A DNA stretch of 7,084 bases from JACJYE01 sp964432875 (GTDB lineage Bacteria > Bacteroidota > Bacteroidia > Chitinophagales > Saprospiraceae), in NCBI GenBank assembly GCA_964432875.1, contig CAYSPJ010000201.1, positions 1 through 7,084 on the forward strand. Reading direction: 5' to 3'. This document shows positions 1 to 5,660 of the stretch, piece after piece. Position 1 is the stretch's first letter, and every line of letters begins with the position of its first letter. The translations under genes and the position numbers were made by a program. The notes under the pieces are model-generated. The model was not told where the DNA came from. It searched no databases and worked only from the letters and a program-made list of their open reading frames with translations.

Positions 1-3000
1 TCCGGAGCGCCGATCGCGCGGAGGCGTGCGGACAGCCCATCGATTTGGGAGGACGCTTGTTGGAGGCCTTGTTCCGCGCCTGCCAGCATGCTGGCCGCAT
101 AGCCGAAGCAAGCCCGCTGTGTGGCGGTGGGCCCATAGCTCAGCGCGCCGCCGCCCGAGCTGGCCATCCCGAAATACTCCCGCAGTGAATGGCGGGCTTG
201 CTTTTGGCCCACTTCATTGCGGGCCTTGCTGCCATTCAGCTCGAGGTCGAGCGCTTCGAGCTCCTGGTGTAAGGCGAGCAGATCGCGGTGCAGCGCATCA
301 TCCGTCTGGCGAGCGCGCAAGTATGCTGCTTGCATCAGCTCGCTTTGCTTGCGGACGGCTTGCATGCGCTGTTCAAAAGCTTGAATCCGGGCAGAAAGCG
401 CATCCACCTCCCGGGCATAGCTAGCTACCTCGGCGGGGCTGGCGCCGGGCAGCGCCCCTTCGCGCAATGGCTTCACCTCAAAGGACAGCCTTTCAGAGAT
501 GGGCTGCAGGGCCCCCTCGATCTGCTTGAAGAGCTGCGCATAGTAGGTGCCAGGCGCCGCCAGGGGCCCTTTGGCATCGCGGTCCTTGTTTTCCTTGGTG
601 ACCAAGCCCTGGGTGGTGGTGCTGAGGTCCCACGCCACCCGTTGGAAGCCGGCGCTGTTGGCAGCCGCTACCCGCCGCAGCACTTGCCCAGACGCATCGC
701 TGATAAACAGCCAGACTTTGGGGTCGGCTTCGCGCAGCTCCGTTTCCACGGCTTCCCAGCCGGGGAAGCTCAGGGGCTGGCCTGCAGTTTGGCGCTCTTT
801 CTCGGCCTTTTGGCGCGCCGCTTTCCGGGTGGTATAAGCTTCCTTGAGATAGTACGTGAACTCTGCCCCGAAGGCTGGGTTGGGCGCCAGGTAGAAATCA
901 TCGCCCTGTGAAGTGCTCCAGCCTCCCAGCGGCGTGCGGGGCTTGTACCAGTAGGCCGGGCGGGCCGCAAAGAGGGTAGCCTCGGTTTTTTCGATTTCCC
1001 GGCTGTAATTGCGCAACGCGCTATAGTCGTCGAGGATGTAGAAACCCCGCCCGAAAGTAGCGAGAACTAAGTCGTTTTCACGGCGCTGGATAGCCAGGTC
1101 GCGCACCGGGATTTTGGGCAGGCCTCCTTCAAGCGGGATCCAGCGCTTGCCGCTATCCGGGCTGAAAAACACGCCAAACTCAGCCCCCAGGAAAAGCAGC
1201 TCGGGCTTTTGGTGGTCCTGCACGATGCGCCACAGCAAGCTGCGTTCGGGCAGGTTGGCCCGCAGGCTGGACCAGGTACGGCCTCGGTCGGTGCTTTTAT
1301 AGAGGTAAGGCTGGAAATCGCCATACTTGTGGTTGTCAAAAACCGCGTAAACGGTATTGGCATCGAAGAGGTCGGCTTTGATGTCGTTTACAAAAGCGGT
1401 GGCGGGCAGGCCGGGCAGGCGGTCAAGGGAAACCTTGCGCCAGGTGCCGCCTTCATCTTCGGTCACCTGGATTAGGCCGTCGTCGGTGCCGGCATAGATC
1501 AAGCCCTGCTGCACGGGCGATATCCCCAGGGAGGTAATGGTGCTGTAATCGCTCATGGCGTAGATATCCCAGGCATTGTCCCAGCCTTGGGTGGTGCCGA
1601 AAAATGGCGTGCTGATGCGCTCGGTATTCGTGGTCAGGTCGCCGGAGAGCGCTGTCCAGGAATCGCCGCGGTCAGTGGACTTCCACACCCGTTGGGAGGC
1701 GAAGTAGAGGTGGGCCGGATTGTGCGGGCTCACCACGATGGGCGCATCCCAGTTGAAGCGCTCCCGGGGCTCATCGGGGCGGGGCTGGGGTTTGATAAAC
1801 ACATTTTCGCCCGTGCGGCGGTCATGGCGCATCAAGTTGCCCTGCTGCGATTGGCCATAGACGATGTTGGGGTTGCCCGGCTCGGTCGCCGGCTGATGCC
1901 CATCGCCGCCTACGATGATCTGCCAGTCGCTATTGCCGATGCCGTGGATGTTATCGGTGCGCGAAGGCCCGCCTTGGGTGCTGTTGTCCTGCGTGCCGCC
2001 AAAGACGTTGTAGAAAGGCAAGTCGTCGTCTACGGCTACTTTGTAGAATTGGGTCACGGGCAAGTTGCTCACATATTTCCAGGATTTAGTGCGGTCAAAG
2101 CTTTCGTACAGGCCGCCGTCGCAGCCTACCAGGAGGTAGTTGGGGTCATCGGCGCGGAAAGCGATGGCGTGGTCATCCACGTGTTTATTGCGCACATTCA
2201 CGCGGCTAAAAGTCTTGCCGCCATCTTCGCTGCTGACCATGTAGTTGCTCACCAGGTAGAGGCGGTCAAACTGATGGGGGCAGGCGTAGAGCTCCTGGTA
2301 GTAGTGCGGGCCGGTGCCGCCGGACACTTCATCCGACATTTTGGACCAGCTGGCGCCGCGGTCGGCGCTGCGATAGACCCCACCAGTACGGCGGTCGAGC
2401 TCGATAGCGGCATAGACCACATCGGGCTGCTGGGGCGAGATGGCCAGGCCGATTTTGCCCATATTGCTCCCCGGCAAGCCCTTGCTCAGCTTTTGCCAGG
2501 TTTCGCCCCCATCATCGGAGCGATAGATGGCGGTGCCCGGGCCGCCGCCCATATAACCGGCTACGGTGCGGTGGCGCTGCCAGGTGGCGGCATAGAGCCG
2601 GTTGGGGTCGCGGGGGTCGATGAGCAGGTCGGTAGCGCCCACCCATTCTGCATCGCCGAGGGTGCGTTTCCAGCTGGTGCCGCCATCGGTAGTCTTATAG
2701 ACGCCGCGTTCGCCGCCTTTACTCCAGAGCGGGCCCTGGGCAGCTACCCAAAGCGTATTGGGGTCCTGGGGGTGGATGATGATTTTGGAGATCCGCTCCG
2801 AAGCTTTGAGGCCCATGTTTTTCCAGTTTTTGCCGCCATTATCGCTGCGGTAAATGCCATCGCCATACCCCATGTGCCGGCCGCCGACGTTCTCGCCGGT
2901 GCCCACCCATACCACTTCAGGGTTTTGCGGGTCGAGGCTCACGCAGCCGATGGAATAGGAGCCCTCCTTATCGAAGAGGGGCGTCCAGGTGGTGCCGGCA

Positions 3001-3245
3001 TTCTCGGTTTTCCACACCCCGCCGGAAGCCACGGCTACATACCATACCGAGGGGTTGTCGGGGTGTAGGGCGATATCGCCAATGCGGCCCGACATAAAAG
3101 CGGGCCCGATGTTGCGGAATTTCAAGCCTTGAAAAATAGCTGCCTTGGGCGCATCCTCGGAGGGCTTGGCTTCTTTGTTTTGAGCATAGCCCCCCGCTCC
3201 GCCAAGGAGGAATAACAGGACGAGTAGTAGTGGTTTGATCTGCAT
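1..3245 (-). CDS. Secreted Asp-box (BNR) repeat protein, VPS10/sortilin-like beta-propeller; 3' end outside the window
   Basis: The frame from the ATG at 3245 stays open for 1081 codons to the window edge, so the C-terminus is missing. Residues 1-21 form a signal peptide (basic start, Leu-rich core, cleavage expected at GYA|QN), which suggests export to the periplasm or beyond. Ten Asp boxes (S/T-x-D-x-G-x-x-W type) are visible near residues 80, 134, 185, 243, 293, 339 (ending in Phe), 523, 595, 651 and 695, with a degenerate one near 382. This spacing fits a large, possibly double, beta-propeller of the Sortilin_N/VPS10-like group. Residues 842-925 resemble a FlgD-like Ig domain (LFISDASGQVLRR, then a WDL motif and PGTYYAQL). 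From about 935 to the edge the chain is Ala/Glu/Gln-rich and probably helical or coiled-coil. Family members are often labelled 'glycosyl hydrolase', but Asp boxes are structural and I see no catalytic set. Full-length relatives are roughly this size, so little is probably missing. Function unknown; a binding or scaffold role is inference. Confidence 0.9.
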   Translation of the reverse strand, partial: MQIKPLLLVLLFLLGGAGGYAQNKEAKPSEDAPKAAIFQGLKFRNIGPAFMSGRIGDIALHPDNPSVWYVAVASGGVWKTENAGTTWTPLFDKEGSYSIGCVSLDPQNPEVVWVGTGENVGGRHMGYGDGIYRSDNGGKNWKNMGLKASERISKIIIHPQDPNTLWVAAQGPLWSKGGERGVYKTTDGGTSWKRTLGDAEWVGATDLLIDPRDPNRLYAATWQRHRTVAGYMGGGPGTAIYRSDDGGETWQKLSKGLPGSNMGKIGLAISPQQPDVVYAAIELDRRTGGVYRSADRGASWSKMSDEVSGGTGPHYYQELYACPHQFDRLYLVSNYMVSSEDGGKTFSRVNVRNKHVDDHAIAFRADDPNYLLVGCDGGLYESFDRTKSWKYVSNLPVTQFYKVAVDDDLPFYNVFGGTQDNSTQGGPSRTDNIHGIGNSDWQIIVGGDGHQPATEPGNPNIVYGQSQQGNLMRHDRRTGENVFIKPQPRPDEPRERFNWDAPIVVSPHNPAHLYFASQRVWKSTDRGDSWTALSGDLTTNTERISTPFFGTTQGWDNAWDIYAMSDYSTITSLGISPVQQGLIYAGTDDGLIQVTEDEGGTWRKVSLDRLPGLPATAFVNDIKADLFDANTVYAVFDNHKYGDFQPYLYKSTDRGRTWSSLRANLPERSLLWRIVQDHQKPELLFLGAEFGVFFSPDSGKRWIPLEGGLPKIPVRDLAIQRRENDLVLATFGRGFYILDDYSALRNYSREIEKTEATLFAARPAYWYKPRTPLGGWSTSQGDDFYLAPNPAFGAEFTYYLKEAYTTRKAARQKAEKERQTAGQPLSFPGWEAVETELREADPKVWLFISDASGQVLRRVAAANSAGFQRVAWDLSTTTQGLVTKENKDRDAKGPLAAPGTYYAQLFKQIEGALQPISERLSFEVKPLREGALPGASPAEVASYAREVDALSARIQAFEQRMQAVRKQSELMQAAYLRARQTDDALHRDLLALHQELEALDLELNGSKARNEVGQKQARHSLREYFGMASSGGGALSYGPTATQRACFGYAASMLAGAEQGLQQASSQIDGLSARLRAIGAP

Positions 3246-3296
3246 CTTTAGTCTGTTTTTGTGCGTGTATTAGATCAGGTTCTCTATAATCTAGGG

Positions 3297-3326
3297 CAAG
3301 GTACGGGTTCAGGCGGAAGAGGGCAA
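3297..3326 (-). promoter_or_regulatory. Weak candidate promoter of the Asp-box gene
   Basis: Read on the minus strand, TTG (3326-3324) is followed after 20 bases by TACCTTG (3303-3297). This resembles the Bacteroidota sigma-ABfr pattern of TTTG/TTG about 19-21 bases before TAnnTTTG. It would start transcription near 3290 and give a leader of about 45 bases. The -7 element lacks one T of the consensus and the region is GC-rich, so a chance match is quite possible. Confidence 0.22.
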
Positions 3327-3330
3327 GGCC

Positions 3331-3371
3331 CCAAGCGTGTTTTTTCGCTTGGCCCTGGATAGCGGGGCCAA
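3331..3371. repeat. Two overlapping, mutually exclusive inverted repeats
   Basis: CCAAGCG (3331-3337) is the exact complement of CGCTTGG (3346-3352), with an 8-base T-rich loop. TTGGCCC (3349-3355) is also the exact complement of GGGCCAA (3365-3371), with a 9-base loop. The bases at 3349-3352 belong to both stems, so only one can form at a time. Neither stem is followed by a T tract on the strand where it could stop transcription, so this is not a standard terminator. It lies about 85-125 bases upstream of the Asp-box start. It could be an operator, a leader switch if transcription starts further upstream, or chance in GC-rich DNA. Confidence 0.4.
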
Positions 3372-3399
3372 TCTCGATGGCCGGCCTGGGCGTTTTTGC

Positions 3400-3426
3400 C
3401 ACGGATTGCGCGGATTTTCACGGATC
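3400..3426. repeat. Short CACGGATT-type periodic repeat
   Basis: Three near-copies of an 8-base unit follow one another: CACGGATT at 3400, CGCGGATT at 3409 and CACGGATC at 3419, spaced 9 and 10 bases apart. From memory, similar CGGATT strings occur as dispersed intergenic repeats in many Bacteroidota and other bacterial genomes, and are sometimes translated as tails on neighbouring proteins. The sequence shows only the local periodicity; dispersal is recalled knowledge and cannot be tested inside this window. Confidence 0.5.
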
Positions 3427-3458
3427 AGCTCTGCTCCTACCGGAATGCCAGCCCGCCT

Positions 3459-3513
3459 GTGAGGGGCTGACTCCCCGCTCAGCCCCTCACTAAAGCCGAG
3501 CCCGCCGAGCCAA
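3459..3513 (+). repeat. Palindromic repeat, left copy of an inverted pair (module A)
   Basis: GTGAGGGGCTGA (3459-3470) and TCAGCCCCTCAC (3479-3490) form a perfect 12-bp stem around the 8-base loop CTCCCCGC. Behind it lies a tandem 9-mer, GCCGAGCCC then GCCGAGCCA (3495-3512). The whole segment matches the reverse complement of 7004-7051, apart from two extra G in the first arm, one A/G difference at 3494 and five extra bases at 3503-3507. Loop and flank are inverted along with the stem, so the match is more than two similar hairpins. It lies between divergent genes with no gene ending nearby, which argues against a terminator role. A REP-like dispersed palindrome or the end of a small element is more likely. 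Confidence 0.8.
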
Positions 3514-3525
3514 ACGGGCTATGGT

Positions 3526-3541
3526 TCATGCGTCCACAGCC
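3526..3541 (+). repeat. Module B, left copy (16 bp)
   Basis: TCATGCGTCCACAGCC matches the reverse complement of 7062-7077 at 15 of 16 positions. It follows the left palindrome by 12 bases beyond the matched part. The shared presence beside both palindromes suggests that A and B belong to one repeat family. Confidence 0.6.
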
Positions 3542-3584
3542 AGCCCATCGAGGCGCACCCTTTCCATCTTTGTCCAAGCGCAGC

Positions 3585-3616
3585 TATGCTTTTTCAAATA
3601 AAACTCTATACCTTTG
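3585..3616 (+). promoter_or_regulatory. Candidate Bacteroidota-type promoter of the symporter gene
   Basis: TACCTTTG at 3609-3616 is a full match to the Bacteroidota -7 consensus TAnnTTTG. A -33 element is poor: TATG at 3585-3588 gives a 20-base spacer but matches TTTG at only three of four bases. Transcription would start near 3623 and leave an untranslated leader of about 100 bases before the ATG at 3725. The -7 match and the correct orientation support the call; the weak -33 limits it. Confidence 0.45.
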
Positions 3617-3724
3617 CTGAGAAGCAGGTGGTGAGGCACCCAGTACGCGCCGAACCCCCGGTAAGACAGGATAGGGGAGGGGCAAATGCAATAAACAAAA
3701 CGATGAATCAAAAAAACAAAATTT

Positions 3725-5365
3725 ATGGGGACATTTCAAACACTCGATTACGCCATTTTCGGAGCTTATGCCTTGCTGATTTTGTCGGTGGGCTTATGGG
3801 TTTCCAGGACTAAAAAGGGAGAGAAGAAAAGCGCTGAGGACTATTTCCTGGCCGGGAAGACCCTGCCCTTTTGGGCGATTGGCGCCTCGCTGATCGCGGC
3901 GAACATCTCGGCGGAGCAGTTCATCGGGATGTCTGGCTCCGGCTTTGCCGTCGGGCTGGCGATCGCCTCTTACGAATGGATGGCAGCCATCACCCTGATT
4001 GTGGTGGCCAAGTTTTTTCTGCCCGTCTTCATCAAGCAGGGCTTATTCACCATTCCTGAATTTATAGAAAACCGCTTCAACACCAATCTGAAGACCATTT
4101 TGGCTGTCTTTTGGGTGGCCTTGTTCATTTTCGTCAACCTGACCTCGGTATTGTTCCTGGGTGCCAAGGCGCTGGATACGATTTTGGGGAGTGGCGATGG
4201 GTCTTCCATGATGTATTACATCGTGGGGCTGGCCTGCTTTGCGGCAGCTTATTCCATCTGGGGCGGCCTGGCCGCAGTGGCGTGGACGGATGTGATCCAG
4301 GTGGTGCTGCTGGTCATCGGCGGTTTTATCACTACCCTGATCGCATTGAATCACGTCACCCCTGATGGCGGGGTTTTTGCTGGCTTAGACCATATTTACA
4401 CCTCTGCCGGAGAGAAATTCAATATGATCCTGAAAAAGGACAACCCAGAATTCATGAACCTGCCGGGTATCACGGTGCTGATTGGCGGGATGTGGGTGGC
4501 CAACCTTTACTATTGGGGGTTCAACCAGTACATCATCCAAAGGGCATTGGCGGCAAAATCGCTGCGCGAGGCGCAAAAAGGCCTGGTCTTTGCCGCTTTC
4601 CTGAAGATTATCCTGCCGATTTTTGTGGTCATCCCGGGCATCATCGCTTTTGTGATGTACACCCAACCTGCCGGTACCGCCGTGATTGAAGGGCTGCAGG
4701 CGGACTTCCTCCGCCCCGATGGCAGCATCAACTACGATATCTCTTACCCCTGGCTCATCAAGACCTTCATCCCCACGGGCATCAAGGGATTGGTGGTGGC
4801 GGCATTGACTGCTGCCATCGTGTCTTCCTTGGCTTCCATGCTCAATTCTACAGCTACTATTTTTACCATGGATATTTTCAAGCCATACCTCTCCAAAAAG
4901 ACGGATGGCTCTGATCTGGTGCCCGTAGGGCGCATTACGGTTATCGTAGCGCTGGTGATTGCGGTATTGGTGGCACCAGTACTGGAATCCATGCCTCAGA
5001 TGTTCCAGTACATCCAGGAGTACACCGGCGTAGTCAGCCCAGGTATCTTGGCCGTATTCCTGATGGGTTTGTTCTGGAAAAAGGCCAATAGCACCGGAGC
5101 TATCGTCGGGGTGATCGCCTCGATCCCCGTGGCGCTGCTGCTCAAGTTCTTGCCGATAGAAATGCCTTTCCTCGACCAGATGATGTACACCTGCTTGATC
5201 ACCATCGCCACGATCATGATGGTGAGCCTGGTGACTGCCGATTACGACGAGGATCCGAAATCTATCCCGCTGCCGAAGGAGGCGTTCATCACTTCCCGGA
5301 GCTTCAATATATCCGCTTACGTGTTGATGTTGATTTTGGCGTTGTTGTACACGGTTTTCTGGTAG
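3725..5365 (+). CDS. Sodium/sugar symporter of the SSS family, vSGLT-like
   Basis: The 546-residue protein closely follows Vibrio parahaemolyticus vSGLT (SglT, about 543 residues) from end to end as I recall that sequence, including a C-terminal Phe-Trp. About 14 membrane segments can be drawn (near 8-27, 46-66, 77-100, 125-147, 163-180, 187-207, 248-270, 286-312, 353-380, 402-420, 433-452, 456-476, 483-503 and 527-545), which is the vSGLT count. It should act in the inner membrane, importing a monosaccharide with Na+. Counterparts of sugar-site residues are Asn60, Gln65, Glu84, Asn260, Lys294 and Gln431, with gate residues Met69, Tyr83, Tyr263 and Phe427. Na+ site counterparts are Ala58, Ile61, Ala364, Ser367 and Ser368. 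Ala87 stands where vSGLT has Ser91, a recalled sugar contact, so the substrate may differ from galactose. The start fits the vSGLT N-terminus. It has no Shine-Dalgarno but an A-rich leader. The fucosidase lies 295 bases downstream, so co-transcription is uncertain. Confidence 0.93.
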   Translation: MGTFQTLDYAIFGAYALLILSVGLWVSRTKKGEKKSAEDYFLAGKTLPFWAIGASLIAANISAEQFIGMSGSGFAVGLAIASYEWMAAITLIVVAKFFLPVFIKQGLFTIPEFIENRFNTNLKTILAVFWVALFIFVNLTSVLFLGAKALDTILGSGDGSSMMYYIVGLACFAAAYSIWGGLAAVAWTDVIQVVLLVIGGFITTLIALNHVTPDGGVFAGLDHIYTSAGEKFNMILKKDNPEFMNLPGITVLIGGMWVANLYYWGFNQYIIQRALAAKSLREAQKGLVFAAFLKIILPIFVVIPGIIAFVMYTQPAGTAVIEGLQADFLRPDGSINYDISYPWLIKTFIPTGIKGLVVAALTAAIVSSLASMLNSTATIFTMDIFKPYLSKKTDGSDLVPVGRITVIVALVIAVLVAPVLESMPQMFQYIQEYTGVVSPGILAVFLMGLFWKKANSTGAIVGVIASIPVALLLKFLPIEMPFLDQMMYTCLITIATIMMVSLVTADYDEDPKSIPLPKEAFITSRSFNISAYVLMLILALLYTVFW

Positions 5366-5415
5366 AAAAGGTTTTGTGCCGGGAAGCGGCGCTGGCGGCG
5401 AGGTTTTATGCCATC

Positions 5416-5477
5416 CGCAAATAGGGGTTTGCACATCTTGCACCACAAGGGAGGCGAGAAGGCAAACCCCTACTGCG
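5416..5477. repeat. Large imperfect palindrome between symporter and fucosidase genes
   Basis: TAGGGGTTTGC (5422-5432) is the exact complement of GCAAACCCCTA (5462-5472), with 29 bases between. The stem extends outward through CGCA (5416-5419) and TGCG (5474-5477) after short unpaired bases. It begins about 50 bases after the symporter stop. No T tract follows, so a classical terminator is not supported, though the structure could slow polymerase or protect the upstream mRNA end. AGGGG-containing palindromes of this size are a common style of dispersed intergenic repeat, so a small non-autonomous element is plausible. No second copy is in the window. Confidence 0.55.
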
Positions 5478-5606
5478 TGAAAGGCTGCTCCTTGGCTCCG
5501 CTGCTGGTTTTACCTTCTGCCCCCATCCCTACCACGTGCAGCGCTACGGATATGCGCAAAAAAGGATGCCGCGAACCCACCAGAATATCAGGGAGGAAAA
5601 TAAAAT

Positions 5607-5655
5607 CTAAACTTTAGGCCTGATACCCCCAGGTATCAAGCCTGCTAAACTAGGC
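5607..5655 (+). promoter_or_regulatory. Hairpin within direct repeats just upstream of the fucosidase start
   Basis: AGGCCTGATACC (5616-5627) and GGTATCAAGCCT (5632-5643) pair over 12 positions with one mismatch around a 4-base loop. The inner TGATACC/GGTATCA is a perfect operator-like palindrome. A direct repeat, CTAAACT followed by AGGC, flanks it at 5607-5619 (two extra T) and 5645-5655. The second repeat ends 5 bases before the ATG at 5661, where a ribosome binding site would lie. GCCT at 5640-5643 can pair with the AGGC of either repeat. This could be a repressor or activator site, or an mRNA structure affecting initiation. No T tract supports termination on the plus strand. Confidence 0.45.
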
Positions 5656-5660
5656 AGCGT

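Larger units (their letters stand above)
3246..3724. other. Divergent intergenic region, 479 bp
   Basis: This gap separates the minus-strand Asp-box gene from the plus-strand symporter gene, so promoters for both should lie here. I find no convincing coding sequence. Short open frames that cross it run into the flanking genes out of frame and have no recognisable protein character. From left to right it holds a weak promoter-like pair for the minus gene, overlapping inverted repeats at 3331-3371, a CACGGATT repeat at 3400-3426, a strong palindrome at 3459-3490 with a tandem 9-mer behind it, a 16-bp module at 3526-3541, and a good TAnnTTTG element at 3609-3616. The last 30 bases before the symporter start are A-rich, as is common upstream of Bacteroidota starts. 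Confidence 0.7.

Noticed and set aside
288..911. A 207-codon plus-strand frame
   Set aside because: It is opposite the Ig-like and helical part of the Asp-box protein; no family features.
1587..3068. A 493-codon open frame on the plus strand
   Set aside because: It lies wholly opposite the Asp-box gene. It is a low-complexity Ala/Gly/Val/Ile-rich translation with no recognisable domain, as expected opposite a GC-rich gene. The minus frame has a signal peptide and regular Asp boxes.
2968..3402. A 144-codon minus-strand frame starting upstream of the Asp-box gene
   Set aside because: It overlaps the signal peptide and first repeats of that gene in another frame, and its first 50 residues come from the repeat-rich intergenic region.
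3586..3813. A 75-codon plus-strand frame overlapping the symporter start
   Set aside because: It overlaps the symporter in another frame and begins inside the candidate promoter; no protein signal.
5366..5400. Possible terminator just after the symporter stop
   Set aside because: Only a 4-bp GCCG/CGGC stem is visible (5378-5390) and no T tract follows.
5422..5431. TAGGGGTTTG as a -7 promoter element for the fucosidase gene
   Set aside because: It has four bases between TA and TTTG instead of two, and it is part of the palindrome arm; no other TAnnTTTG was found in that gap.
4385..5446. A 353-codon open frame on the minus strand
   Set aside because: It is antisense to the symporter, rich in His, Gln, Arg and Asp with no domain signal, while the plus frame matches vSGLT throughout.
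5408..5617. A 69-codon plus-strand frame between symporter and fucosidase
   Set aside because: Its first third is the 5416-5477 palindrome, there is no recognisable protein, and it stops within the structured leader of the fucosidase gene.
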